DNA of 64,000 nucleotides from JALEVB01 sp022768265 (lineage in GTDB: Bacteria > Bacillota_I > Bacilli_A > Erysipelotrichales > Erysipelotrichaceae): the NCBI GenBank assembly GCA_034168985.1, contig JAXFJE010000037.1, positions 47,120-111,119 of the forward strand, in the 5' to 3' direction. Position numbers and translations under genes: made by a program. Numbering within the stretch: the first letter of the stretch is position 1; each line of letters starts with the position of its first letter. Positions 7,765 to 16,878 of the stretch are shown here, in pieces. The notes under the pieces were generated by a model. It made no database searches. It was not told where the DNA came from and saw nothing but the letters and a program-made list of their open reading frames with translations.

Positions 7765-10137
7765 TTAGGCACCTACTCTATATAATTCGTTTGTTAATTG
7801 ATGTATTGCATCCATATAGAACTCTCTTCCACCAAATATATCTTTAACAATTCTTGATGGTGTTCCAAATTCTTTGAAAGGTTCTAATCTTAATACAGAT
7901 GTAGTTTCAATTTCTTCGATTCCTACATCAGCATACCGCTCCAATAACGTTTCTAAGACTTGTTTTGCGGCATCATTATACTGATTTAAGAAGTCTCGTT
8001 TTTTAACATTATTAGCACGTTCTTTTCTTGTTAGAGGTTTGACATCATATGCGACATGACATATGAAATCAAAATCATCAACATTTTCCATATTGTGATC
8101 TATCTTCATTTGTTCTAAGTCAATTCCTTGCTCAAGAAGTTTTTCTTTGATGACTTCTTTCTTTTGTTCCCTAGTCCAAGTATTGATGAAATTATCTAGC
8201 GAAGCATATTTGCCAAGTATATTTGATTTTGTATAATCTTCAATACTTTCATAACGTAACAATTTCCCATCTGCGTCATAAACTGACACAGTTTTTCCAA
8301 TAATCTTAACTATGCATCCATCAGCAGAAACTATTGGTTTTGCAGTATGAGGTTCAGGAGGCGTTGGATCATCTGAAGGGCCTTTAGGGGTTGATTCTTT
8401 ATCTGGATCATAATCTGGATCTATTTCAATAGGTCCGTCCCATTCAGGGTCAGCAAATAGTCTTGTAACGTTTCTAAAATCCATAACGGTGAAATGAGTT
8501 TTACCTTCTTTTTCACGAAGCCTTGTTCCTCGCCCTATAATTTGTTTGAACTCGGTCATTGAACTTATCATCTCATCAAGAACAATTAGCTTTGTCATCT
8601 TACAGTCAGCTCCTGTAGATAACAATTTTGAGGTTGTAGCAATTACTGGATATTTTTGAGAAACAGAAATAAAGTAATCAAGTTTGCTTTTACCATAGGT
8701 ATCAGAACCAGTGATACGAACAACATAATCTGGATTCTTCTGACATAGATCTGCATTTTCGTTTGTTAAAGCAATCCGCATTCTTTCAGCGTGTTCTTCA
8801 GTTGCGCAGAATACAATCGTTTTTTGCATCCGGTCTGTACTTTTTAGATATTTTGTTATCTCTTTTGCAACTTCATTCGTTCTGTCTTCGAGGATAATTT
8901 TATAATCAAAATCGCTATTTGTATAAATTCTATCCTCAATTACATTCCCATATTTATCCTTTTGACCACATAATGGACGCCAGCCCTCACCGATGTTTGT
9001 TTTTATATTAACAACTCTGAAAGGCGCTAGAAATCCATCATTAATCCCTTCTTTTAAGCTATATGTATAAATAGGATCACCAAAATAATCAATATTGGAA
9101 ACGTATTTTGTTTCTTTAGGTGTAGCAGTCATTCCAAGTTGACTTGCGCTTGAAAAATACTCTAAAATTTTTCGCCAGTTACTTTCTTTTTTAGCTGAAC
9201 CTCTATGACATTCATCTACAATAATCAGATCAAAGAAATCCTTCTTAAATAATTTTTTGAATTTCTCTATAACATCTTCATTTTCTTCATTTTCATCATT
9301 TTCATCACTTTCCGCATTACCTGCTAGCTGCTGATAAAGAGAGAAATAAACTTCGTATGATGTAATGGTTGTCGGATCATCCTTAGCAAAATTCACTTTA
9401 TGGATAGTCTTTTCAAGCGGAGCAAAATCTTGTTGGATGGATTGATCAATTAAAATGTTCCGGTCTGCCAAATATAATATTTTTTTCTTCATACCCGACT
9501 TTAAAAGTCGATACACAATTTGGAAAGCTGTATATGTTTTCCCAGTACCGGTTGCCATAACCAGCAGTAATCTTTCTTGACCCCTAGCAATTGCTTCTAC
9601 TGTCCTGTTAATAGCAATTCTTTGATAATAGCGTGGATCATAAGTAGTAGCGCTTGAATAGTATGGTTGTTTGATTATCTTCAGTTCGTTTTCGCAAAGC
9701 CCTTGACCGCTATTAATTCCAGCTTTATATCTTTCAATCAATTCATTTTCAGAAGGAAATTCATCTAATCCAAATTCTCTTTCTTTTCCGGTCAAAAAGT
9801 CATGCTCTGCAAAGCCGTCGCCATTTGAGCTATAAGCAAAAGGAATATCTAATTTCTTGGCATAATCCATAGCTTGTTGTAGTCCATATGAAACCGTATG
9901 GTTATTATCTTTAGCCTCGACAATCGCAATAGGCTTGTTTGATGACATACAAAGAAGATAGTCAGCTTTCTTAGGGCGTTCTCTAACACTTTTATTTCCT
10001 CTGAGATTAATTCTTCCATCAGTTACCTTTGCTTCCATAAGAATATTGTTCTTATTCCATTTAGAAGTAATCGCTGGACTTATATACCGGAATTTAATAT
10101 CTTCTTCGCTCATTTGAGATTTTGTAAAATTTATCAT
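7765..10137 (-). CDS. hsdR: Type I restriction enzyme motor/nuclease subunit HsdR
   Basis: A 790-residue translocase-nuclease. The N-terminal PD-(D/E)xK nuclease shows Asp59 and EAK (74-76) in ADYLLC...IAIVEAK. The helicase motor has Walker A MATGTGKT (194-201), DECH (308-311), GMTATP, and motif VI QIIGRGTR. An acidic linker (ESDENDENEENED, about 276-288) interrupts the first motor domain. I chose the ATG at 10137 (MINFTKSQMS) over the TTG seven codons upstream, because GAGGGGA sits at the right distance from the ATG. It cuts unmethylated DNA after translocation when bound to HsdM and HsdS. Confidence 0.95.
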   Translation of the reverse strand: MINFTKSQMSEEDIKFRYISPAITSKWNKNNILMEAKVTDGRINLRGNKSVRERPKKADYLLCMSSNKPIAIVEAKDNNHTVSYGLQQAMDYAKKLDIPFAYSSNGDGFAEHDFLTGKEREFGLDEFPSENELIERYKAGINSGQGLCENELKIIKQPYYSSATTYDPRYYQRIAINRTVEAIARGQERLLLVMATGTGKTYTAFQIVYRLLKSGMKKKILYLADRNILIDQSIQQDFAPLEKTIHKVNFAKDDPTTITSYEVYFSLYQQLAGNAESDENDENEENEDVIEKFKKLFKKDFFDLIIVDECHRGSAKKESNWRKILEYFSSASQLGMTATPKETKYVSNIDYFGDPIYTYSLKEGINDGFLAPFRVVNIKTNIGEGWRPLCGQKDKYGNVIEDRIYTNSDFDYKIILEDRTNEVAKEITKYLKSTDRMQKTIVFCATEEHAERMRIALTNENADLCQKNPDYVVRITGSDTYGKSKLDYFISVSQKYPVIATTSKLLSTGADCKMTKLIVLDEMISSMTEFKQIIGRGTRLREKEGKTHFTVMDFRNVTRLFADPEWDGPIEIDPDYDPDKESTPKGPSDDPTPPEPHTAKPIVSADGCIVKIIGKTVSVYDADGKLLRYESIEDYTKSNILGKYASLDNFINTWTREQKKEVIKEKLLEQGIDLEQMKIDHNMENVDDFDFICHVAYDVKPLTRKERANNVKKRDFLNQYNDAAKQVLETLLERYADVGIEEIETTSVLRLEPFKEFGTPSRIVKDIFGGREFYMDAIHQLTNELYRVGA

Positions 10138-10169
10138 ACGCTTTTCCCCTCGCTTCAAAATAAAACTAA

Positions 10170-10373
10170 TTATTTGTTTTTAATTTCTACAATATCGTTT
10201 AATCCGCAATCTAAAACTTTGCATATTTTGACTAATATATCTAGTTGAACTGACTCATCTTTGCCTAGTTTAGCTAAGGCATTTGAAGTCATTCCAGTAG
10301 CTAGTCTTAACTGCGTTTTTGTCATATTCTTATCAATCAATAACTTCCATAATTTGTTATATGAGATAGTCAT
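10170..10373 (-). CDS. Small XRE/Cro-type transcriptional regulator
   Basis: A 67-residue single-domain helix-turn-helix protein. MTKTQLRLATGMTSNALAKLGKD forms the HTH and LDILVKICKVLDCGLNDIVEI is the usual C-terminal helix region of the YozG-like group. It lies 32 bases upstream of hsdR and is probably the first gene of the restriction operon, possibly timing or damping hsdR expression. A TATAAT on the minus strand (10410-10415) is a plausible -10 box giving a leader of about 30 bases; its -35 box is poor. Confidence 0.85.
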   Translation of the reverse strand: MTISYNKLWKLLIDKNMTKTQLRLATGMTSNALAKLGKDESVQLDILVKICKVLDCGLNDIVEIKNK

Positions 10374-10800
10374 TCTTAAGCTCCTTATCTTCTAAAAATA
10401 GCTACGAATATTATATCATTTACTATTCATTTTTTAAATATCATATTGATTTATTCAATATTTGCCCTTCGTTTCTCCTTTGTTTTGTTCAAATACTATG
10501 AAGGATATTTTTTTTGAAGAAATCTTCGAATTCGACTTGCGTTTTGCTTGTTTTCTATCCTTACAAGTTAAGAGATATAAAAATCTTTTCTTTCAATGCT
10601 GATTCTAGGCGTCCATTTTGATAGGGTTTGTCCATAGTAGTGAAGGGAGTGAAATAAGATGAAGAAAAATAGTTTTTATAAACTGCCAAAAGTATTGTAT
10701 AGGGACTAAAAGTGTTAATTCTAGTATGAAAGTAGCCAAATGAATACATTTTTTACCTTTCTAGGTCCAGCTTTTTGTCCGCACCCCCTTCTTAACTTAT

Positions 10801-10965
10801 ATATCAAGTAAACCCGTTACTGATATCAAACAAAAGAAAACTTTGATCAATATCTTCGTTCATTCGGTATATTTATATGACTACAACTTTGACCTCATAT
10901 TGAATGGTAGCGATAAGAGATTAAATATCGACAATATACCGATTACATATATCGATCAGCACTAG
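10801..10965 (+). pseudogene. C-terminal remnant of a large serine recombinase
   Basis: The frame ending at the TAG at 10963-10965 reads KQKKTLINIFVHSVYLYD followed by FDLILNGSDKR. This resembles the C-terminal KxxLIxTFVNSIYLYDDK segment that I know from large serine recombinases of Firmicutes transposons and prophages. No catalytic N-terminal domain is present upstream and there is no start signal. It is therefore a fragment left by a lost mobile element, consistent with the TnpV remnant on the other side of the restriction locus. Confidence 0.6.
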
Positions 10966-11026
10966 AAAATAAAGCATCTGTCCATAGTTCGTCTGTAAAG
11001 AGTATTATTCCACCATTTATAAGATC

Positions 11027-11062
11027 AATGCCCATTGTGATCAAAACAATGAGCATTTTTTT
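11027..11062 (+). terminator. Intrinsic terminator downstream of the recombinase remnant
   Basis: AATGC-C-CATTGT pairs with ACAATG-A-GCATT across a seven-base loop (one internal mismatch) and is followed by a run of seven T. Confidence 0.75.
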
Positions 11063-11179
11063 ATTTTCACATTTTTTTCCATAATGTTAACGCAATTATT
11101 AGATACATCCGTGATATCATATAAACAAGTTATTTATATAACATTAACGTTATCATTCGCATTCAAAGGAGGAACCAGC

Positions 11180-11623
11180 ATGCGTAAGTTACTTTCAGTC
11201 ATCCTTGTAGGAACCTTTCTTACAACCACCAATGCCCTTGCTAAAGAAGAAGTTGAATTCATCAGCCCTATAGATGATGGCAAGATCATCGTGAATTATG
11301 ACGAAGAAAAAAACTACCACAGTGTCGATATCCTAGATCAAAATGCTGTCAACGACATGACAGAAACATCTATCGTAGCAAGTGAGGATGGTACTGTTAG
11401 TGGCCTATTATATCATCTTTCTACAGACACTTATTCCATCATCATCGATCACGAAGACGGTTACTCTACCAAGTATTCCAATCTTAAAGAAATTGATGTT
11501 GAGTTGAAGGATAAGGTCAAACAAGGTGATATCATTGCTAACGCCAAAAATAATCGCCTAGGTTTTATCATCATCAAAGATGGCAAAAGATTAGAAAATA
11601 CCAAAGAATTGATCGCATCATAA
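11180..11623 (+). CDS. Secreted M23/LysM-peptidase-like protein, probably inactive
   Basis: A 147-residue protein starting at an ATG with AAAGGAGG eight bases upstream; the frame is open further upstream but lacks start signals. Residues 1-22 form a signal peptide (MRKLLSVILVGTFLTTTNALA). The rest has the lysostaphin-type M23 layout: SPIDDGKI, YHSVDI, VVASEDGTV-like IVASEDGTVSG, YSIIIDHEDGYSTKYSNL, VKQGDIIA and a last strand LGFIIIKDGKRL. Active M23 enzymes have HxxxD early and HxH near the end; here the final HxH strand reads GFIII, so zinc binding is likely lost. It may bind peptidoglycan or regulate a partner. A monocistronic unit ending in a shared terminator. Confidence 0.7.
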   Translation: MRKLLSVILVGTFLTTTNALAKEEVEFISPIDDGKIIVNYDEEKNYHSVDILDQNAVNDMTETSIVASEDGTVSGLLYHLSTDTYSIIIDHEDGYSTKYSNLKEIDVELKDKVKQGDIIANAKNNRLGFIIIKDGKRLENTKELIAS

Positions 11624-11657
11624 AAATGTTCACTTCGAATGGAAGTGAACATTTTTT
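11623..11657. terminator. Bidirectional terminator between convergent genes
   Basis: AAAATGTTCACTTC and GAAGTGAACATTTT form a 14-pair stem with A and T tracts on both sides. It serves the genes ending at 11623 and 11630, and overlaps the 3' end of the minus-strand gene. Confidence 0.85.
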
Positions 11658-12139
11658 AATGCATCCAAATACGTTTGCGCTTGTTGGCGATCTTTAAAAA
11701 TAATGATCTCTTTATCTGCGTGTTGCTCAAGCAACTGATAGATATAAGGTAATTGGCAGCTTGGAAATGCTTCAATAAAAGCTTTAAATTCTTCATCAAA
11801 CACTTCTTCGATCCAAGGCATATCATCACGTTTTTTACCAATACGCGTTTTGGCCCCTTCCAAGCAAACCGCTAAAGGATAATCTAGGAAAAATACAGTA
11901 TCACACGCTACTAATCTAGCAGCCAAGCTATCTTGATAATTACCATCGATGATCCAACCTTCTTGCTCAATGATCATATCTAGTTGCTCTTTAAATTCTT
12001 GCTTGGTAATATTAGTTTTATCACTTTTATGCCAGATCATATCTAGATGATATAAAGGTAATCCCGTCAAAGCATGTAACTGCTTTGCAAAATAACTTTT
12101 CCCAGCACCTGGACATCCTATGACGATTACTTTTTGCAT
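11630..12139 (-). CDS. P-loop kinase-like protein (FlaR/adenylate-kinase-like)
   Basis: A 169-residue protein with Walker A GCPGAGKS near the N-terminus, then YHLDMIWH and a WIIDGNY motif, which mark the group annotated as topology modulation protein FlaR or AAA/adenylate-kinase-like. FFLDYPL and an Arg-containing lid region follow. The substrate is unknown. It ends inside the bidirectional terminator stem, so its last codons (HFHSK) are part of the hairpin. It lies seven bases downstream of the small gene ending at 12147 and is probably cotranscribed with it. Confidence 0.75.
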   Translation of the reverse strand: MQKVIVIGCPGAGKSYFAKQLHALTGLPLYHLDMIWHKSDKTNITKQEFKEQLDMIIEQEGWIIDGNYQDSLAARLVACDTVFFLDYPLAVCLEGAKTRIGKKRDDMPWIEEVFDEEFKAFIEAFPSCQLPYIYQLLEQHADKEIIIFKDRQQAQTYLDALKNVHFHSK

Positions 12140-12146
12140 AAATCTA

Positions 12147-12452
12147 TCACGCTTCTAATGCTTCTAACAAAAAGCTTACAGGCCGAAAGCCGTCATTACA
12201 AGATATCATTGCTGAGCGTTTATTTTTCATCCAGCCTTCATAAATATCTTGACCACCATGCGCTAGGGTCATCACAAATGGCGATATCGTTTGCCAAGCA
12301 CTTTCACAAAAACCTTCAGGTTTGTTCCAACCATCGGCAATAAAGACTTGTCCCACTCGCATATCACAAGCATGTTCAATGGGATTTTCATAGATATCGA
12401 TCAAATCCTGATGACATACCATCTTCATTACGGTAATCTTAACTTTTATCAT
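12147..12452 (-). CDS. TIGR04076-like small protein
   Basis: A 101-residue protein starting MIKVKITVMKMVCHQDLIDIY, with a central GQVFIADGWNKPEGFCESAWQTI segment and SCNDGFRPVSFLLEAL at the end. The KVKVT start, CxxAW-like centre and DGxRPVxFxL end match my memory of the TIGR04076 family, which has no assigned function. Cytosolic; no membrane segment. It follows the lipoprotein gene by one base, suggesting cotranscription. Confidence 0.65.
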   Translation of the reverse strand: MIKVKITVMKMVCHQDLIDIYENPIEHACDMRVGQVFIADGWNKPEGFCESAWQTISPFVMTLAHGGQDIYEGWMKNKRSAMISCNDGFRPVSFLLEALEA

Positions 12453-12453
12453 C

Positions 12454-13407
12454 TTAATCTAATACAACCAAGCTAACACTTTCGTAATCAAAATTATCAA
12501 AAGCTTCTTGTAATGCTGGATCTGAGCTTGTTGGTACCGCAAATGAGCTATAATCTGCAATTCGCAAATTATCACTTAATTGTTGCTCTGCTACCGAAAA
12601 TCCCCCACTTTCCCAATGATGAGTATAAGCGTTATCGCTAACATACCAACCAATTAAAGGTTGATACCCCATTTCATCTTGATAATATGCTCCGTATAAA
12701 TTATCTGAAGCAAGTCCAATGGTGAAAAGTTCATTAAGATCATCTTTTACCTTTAAGAACAAGTTATTATCTGCATCAACAACATAATAATCATAGCCAT
12801 CAGCACTATGATCAACGCTCAAAGCTTCAAATTCAGCTGCTACGTTGTCTTTTTTGTTGATCTTTTCGTTACCTTCATAAAAGTTTATTTCAACCGCATC
12901 ACCTTCTTCGATCCTAGTGCCATATTTAGCAGTTGAACTTTTTACTGCAGCTAAAAAATCATCTTTAGCTTCATCAGCTACCTTAAAATAATGATAGAAA
13001 TAATCGATATTATAGCCTACTAAGCTTTGAGGGGTAAAACCCATAGCTGCCAACATCTTACCTTCGCTATCTTCATATCCTTCACTATAGCTATGACTTT
13101 CAATGCTGCCATCTGCCATATGTTTATCAATAACCGCGATAAGTGGATCCAAATTGATCGAAGTAGATTTCTCTGGATCATTGTAAACATTGACCTCAAC
13201 AACACAATATAAGCTAGGGTCTTCAGGATCATTAAAAATTCCTATACTTGCTGGTGATAAGCTAGAATCGTCTTGTTCATCGACAGTTGATGGAGCTGAT
13301 TCACTTGGAACAGCACTTGGTGTTTCACTGGTTGTTGGAGTGCTAGGCTTGCTGGCACATCCACTGATGCATAAAGCTACTAATAAGCTTAACAATAATT
13401 TTTTCAT
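12454..13407 (-). CDS. Putative lipoprotein
   Basis: A 317-residue product with a lipoprotein signal peptide: MKKLLLSLLVALCISGCASK, lipobox ISGC with Cys17. A low-complexity Ser/Thr/Pro spacer (about 20-50) follows, then an extracellular region rich in Asp and Tyr that I cannot assign. AAAGGAGCG lies at the correct spacing before the ATG at 13407. On the minus strand, TTGACT and TATAAT lie upstream, although 19 bases apart. The frame is open for a further 102 codons upstream, encoding a different membrane segment; I treat that as a separate remnant because of the promoter, ribosome site and signal peptide here. Confidence 0.8.
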   Translation of the reverse strand: MKKLLLSLLVALCISGCASKPSTPTTSETPSAVPSESAPSTVDEQDDSSLSPASIGIFNDPEDPSLYCVVEVNVYNDPEKSTSINLDPLIAVIDKHMADGSIESHSYSEGYEDSEGKMLAAMGFTPQSLVGYNIDYFYHYFKVADEAKDDFLAAVKSSTAKYGTRIEEGDAVEINFYEGNEKINKKDNVAAEFEALSVDHSADGYDYYVVDADNNLFLKVKDDLNELFTIGLASDNLYGAYYQDEMGYQPLIGWYVSDNAYTHHWESGGFSVAEQQLSDNLRIADYSSFAVPTSSDPALQEAFDNFDYESVSLVVLD

Positions 13408-13743
13408 TGTTTCACGCTCCTTTGTGAATATTATAACACTACATATTATCCTATAGTCAATTTTTAACAGATCATTTATGATAATCATCATGATCAAAAT
13501 GCTTGCAATAACCCCTAGTATGTTAAGTGCCAAAACCAACATCCAAGCCCAATCACCAAGAGGCTTATTACACATGATAGGTATAGATACTAAAATGATC
13601 CAGCCAAATCCACAACAAAATAAGATCTTTCCAAAATAATCATATGTCCTAGCACCATCTTTTTGAGCATTTAACTGCTTTACAACTAATTTGCTTGCAT
13701 TGTCAGAAATCATTTATTTAACTAATGTATTCCATTTCCTCAT
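13408..13743 (-). pseudogene. Small membrane-protein remnant with in-frame stop
   Basis: On the minus strand an ATG at 13743 gives MRKWNTLVK, then a TAA (13716-13714). In the same frame it continues MISDNASKLVVKQLNAQKDG, followed by two hydrophobic segments (ILFCCGFGWIILVSIPIM and MLVLALNILGVIASILIMM). No stop occurs before the lipoprotein start, and neither ATG has a good ribosome site. I read it as a small two-helix membrane protein damaged by a nonsense mutation and loss of its own stop. A short real protein cannot be excluded. Confidence 0.45.
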
Positions 13744-13754
13744 TGAATTTACGC

Positions 13755-14926
13755 CTATTCTTCCAACAAATCATTTTTATGTGCATCTTTATTTTGGCCA
13801 AACCATTTATACCAACCTAAATATAACAACATGCCACTTAGGCAAAATATCCCAGCTACCATATAAGCTTTAGGTAAAGAGCTATTAGCAGCACTTCCTA
13901 AGCTAACACTGGTAAACATTCCAAAAAAATTCGTTATCAATGAATAAATGGAAATGGTCGAAGCGCGATGACCATCAATGATATTTCGTTGTTGTAAAGT
14001 TGATACTATCGGTAGAAATAAGGCTTCTATCAACATCAAGCCCATCAAAGCCACGATGCTCAAATAAGGAGTAGTAATATATATCAAGCTAAAACACACG
14101 CTTCCACACGCTATATATAAGATCACCGCTAACTTTTCGATTTTGATATAACGACTAATGATCCCCAAGCTTCCAGCACCCAAGCCAACCAATTGCATAG
14201 TTAGATATAATAAGCCAAAATATGCTTGATCGATACCCGAGCGCACATACTGTAATTGATTATAGAAGACTGTAATAGTATGTGTAGTATCTGTCAACAA
14301 AACTGTTCCCAATAAGAAAATGACCATTGGCAGCTGCTGTTGTAACATCTTTAAGCTAATCTTAGCATGTTTAGGACTTTTCTCTTTAACATCAACGATC
14401 ATAAATGATAAGCCAAACGCTAGCAAATAAGGCCAAATGGTCCAAAAGGCGGTTGCTGATAGATCATTCACCATTAAAAGGGTATAGCCCAAAGAAGCCA
14501 CACACACATGCCGATATTGCTAAACATCGTATGCTTGCCAAATACTTTCTGTGCTTCATTTTGATCATCGATGCTAAGAAAGATCAAACTGCTATCAGCC
14601 CCTGACAAACCCGCAACTGCTAATGCTAAAAAGAATCTTTCCAACAAAAAGCCACCAAAACTTGTAGCTTGGTAAAAAACGATCTTAGAGACTAGATAAA
14701 AACCATTTGCGATAATGATCGTCTTTTTGTAACCAATCCGTTCACACAACATTCCCAAAGGTAATTCTAACAAAATGATAAATAATGCAAACAAGCTATC
14801 GATCACGCCCATTTGCCACAGATTAATACCTCGATCCAAGCGGTATAAGGTTGCAACACAACTATAAAAAATCATCCCTTGCAAAAAAGCTAGGACATAG
14901 AAAATTATGATATTATTCTTTTTCAT
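13755..14926 (-). pseudogene. MFS transporter interrupted by a frameshift
   Basis: Two overlapping frames make one major facilitator transporter of about 390 residues. The N-terminal part (start 14926, AAGGA upstream) covers helices 1-5, with MGVIDSLFALFIILLELPLGMLCERIGYKK, the usual MFS loop 2-3 motif region. The C-terminal part runs from about 14507 to 13755. The frames join exactly at a five-unit CA/TG repeat (14499-14508). With four units the protein would read GMCVASLGYTLLMV in one frame. The substrate is not predictable. It may be phase variable, a fresh mutation or a sequencing error. Confidence 0.8.
14499..14508. repeat. (CA)5 dinucleotide repeat at MFS frameshift
   Basis: Five CA units on the plus strand (TG in the gene) lie at the point where the two MFS frames meet. 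Loss of one unit restores the reading frame. Confidence 0.8.
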
Positions 14927-15175
14927 TTAATGAATCCTTCCGTTATAAGCATTATAAAAAAATAATTATTTAAATTATTTAATTTTAGCTTCTAACATCC
15001 AGTTTCATCATTCATCACCGCAGATATTATACCACCATAATTTCCAATCGACAATTCACATAATTTAACATAAATAAAACAAATTTATGCGTTAACTTAT
15101 TGTTACTATATATATGCAAGTTGATAAAGCTTGTATATCCTTTCCTTAAATTAAATATTATTAATCGTTTCGATG

Positions 15176-15201
15176 AAAAAAAGACCTATTGGTCTTTTTT
15201 T
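15176..15201. terminator. Intrinsic terminator after the membrane-protein gene
   Basis: AAAAAAAGACC, loop TATT, GGTCTTTTTTT. It directly follows the stop of the minus-strand gene at 15205 and is symmetrical. Confidence 0.85.
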
Positions 15202-15204
15202 CAT

Positions 15205-16878
15205 TTATTCAATACTTTTAATGATCGAGACATCATCTTGAGGTTGATATGTGATCTTAATGACATCTTGTGGTTTAATAAACGCTAATGCATTTTCATT
15301 ATCATTTGTTAAGGTCATTTTATAACGTTGATCTTGAACATCAGTGATGTAAGCTCTTGTTTCATTATTAACCATGAAGAATTGAACATCTTTGACAATA
15401 ATCGTTTTCGTCTTGGTTTCATTCACTTCAATAGTTGCGCTGCCACTAGCATTGATAAATTTTTTACGCAAAGCTTCTAGTCCTTCATCAACATTTACCG
15501 TTACTACTTTTTGATAATCTACCGCATCAACCATGGCATACATTTTGATCAAGCCAGCATTATCTTTTAAGGCTACCAAATATACCGGTTTGCCTTGCAC
15601 GCTTACCAATAACGGGAATGTAGAGTAATAACCGTAGTTTTTAACTTCGCCTTCCGCAGAATTCATCGCTGAGCGTTCATCTGCACCAGCGCTATTGATC
15701 CTCATTGCTTCATGCGTTCTTAAATTAGCTAAGACAAAGCCTAGGTTAGCTGAATCGCTATTAACTGAGGTAATACCCGAATAGATCCAAATATCACCAT
15801 CTTTTTCTAAATAATTATATCCTGCTGAAGTTGCAAAAACATTTTTTTGTCCTAACACCGAATTGATAAAACCATCTTTTAAGCTACCATAGTTATTTAT
15901 TTCTTCGGTAATCAAAATTTCTGGATAAATACGATCGATCCAAGTTGGAGCATCTAAAACATTATCATAATTGGTTGATTCTCCAGTGATCGGATCAAAT
16001 AATACCACCCCATCGACTGCCAATTTATTACCAATGCCTTTATAAGTATAAGTCGTACATATATACCAAGGATGACCTTCTTCATCGATCTCAAACGAAG
16101 GCTGACCAAAGATTTCTGTAGGATAAGTAAGTTGTAGCTTACGCATCAAATTTTCATTAAACATTGCCGAAGGCACATAACGCATTCCCTTCAACCCTAG
16201 ATCAGATAGTTTGACTAATTCTGCTTCCCCAGTCGTTGAATTTACCAAGATATATGCAGGGATCCCTTCATTACGATTAGTAAAATATTTAATGGTATCA
16301 GCATATTCCAAAGGAGTTACGCGATATACGCTATCACGGTAAGAAATCTGCGTATATTCTTCACTAACTTCAAATTGTGAAACTAACTCTGGCATTTGTC
16401 CCATTACCCTATCACCTAACGCAATGGTTGATTCACGATCGATGATCGGGGTCTTGCTGAAGTCAACTTCATCGATAACCGAAAATTCAGTGGTATCGAT
16501 CGTAATGCGACTCGCATATTCTTTGGCATTAAACACTGGCGATGTTATCACCCCTAGAACGATAACAAAAACAATGAAGATCCCAATAGCACTTAAATAA
16601 TATTTCAAAAACTTTTGATACCCTTTGATTGAAATGATACGATAATACATCGCACTGCTAAAAGACACCAAAAGATAAATACATAACGCAAAGATATTAA
16701 TAAAATTCAATGGTGAATGCCAGTTAATTGCCGGATGGACCACATACCAAAAAGCTAGCAGCAAGATCGTAAACACGATAAGTGAATAAATAAATTTAGT
16801 TTTGCTTTTTTGTTTAGCTTGTGCATAGCTAGTCGCACCTCTGGGGCGACGATTAAAATTAAAATACCAATTAGTCAT
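15205..16878 (-). CDS. Large membrane protein of unknown function
   Basis: A 557-residue protein. A basic, cytoplasmic N-terminus (NFNRRPRGATSYAQAKQKSK) is followed by three hydrophobic helices at about 29-49, 57-77 and 91-113. The remaining roughly 440 residues should face outside the membrane. That domain contains repeated beta-rich units with AYILVNSTTGEAELV, GVVLFDPITGESTNY and VLANLRTHEAMRI. This cadence suggests a propeller-like or repeated-strand fold. I recognise no enzyme motif. It has its own terminator and no close cotranscribed neighbour. A role at the cell envelope is inference only. Confidence 0.7.
   Translation of the reverse strand: MTNWYFNFNRRPRGATSYAQAKQKSKTKFIYSLIVFTILLLAFWYVVHPAINWHSPLNFINIFALCIYLLVSFSSAMYYRIISIKGYQKFLKYYLSAIGIFIVFVIVLGVITSPVFNAKEYASRITIDTTEFSVIDEVDFSKTPIIDRESTIALGDRVMGQMPELVSQFEVSEEYTQISYRDSVYRVTPLEYADTIKYFTNRNEGIPAYILVNSTTGEAELVKLSDLGLKGMRYVPSAMFNENLMRKLQLTYPTEIFGQPSFEIDEEGHPWYICTTYTYKGIGNKLAVDGVVLFDPITGESTNYDNVLDAPTWIDRIYPEILITEEINNYGSLKDGFINSVLGQKNVFATSAGYNYLEKDGDIWIYSGITSVNSDSANLGFVLANLRTHEAMRINSAGADERSAMNSAEGEVKNYGYYSTFPLLVSVQGKPVYLVALKDNAGLIKMYAMVDAVDYQKVVTVNVDEGLEALRKKFINASGSATIEVNETKTKTIIVKDVQFFMVNNETRAYITDVQDQRYKMTLTNDNENALAFIKPQDVIKITYQPQDDVSIIKSIE

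Larger units (their letters stand above)
10374..11179. other. Long gene-poor stretch with mobile-element remains
   Basis: There is no intact gene here. It holds the probable promoter of the restriction operon at the left, the 3' remnant of a serine recombinase (10801-10965), a terminator (11027-11062) and the leader of the next gene. Short open frames around 10500-10750 on both strands show no recognisable domain; they may be further decayed insertion-sequence material. Confidence 0.6.

Noticed and set aside
10561..10749. 62-codon minus-strand open frame
   Set aside because: No ribosome site, no recognisable domain, and it lies in sequence with remains of decayed mobile DNA.
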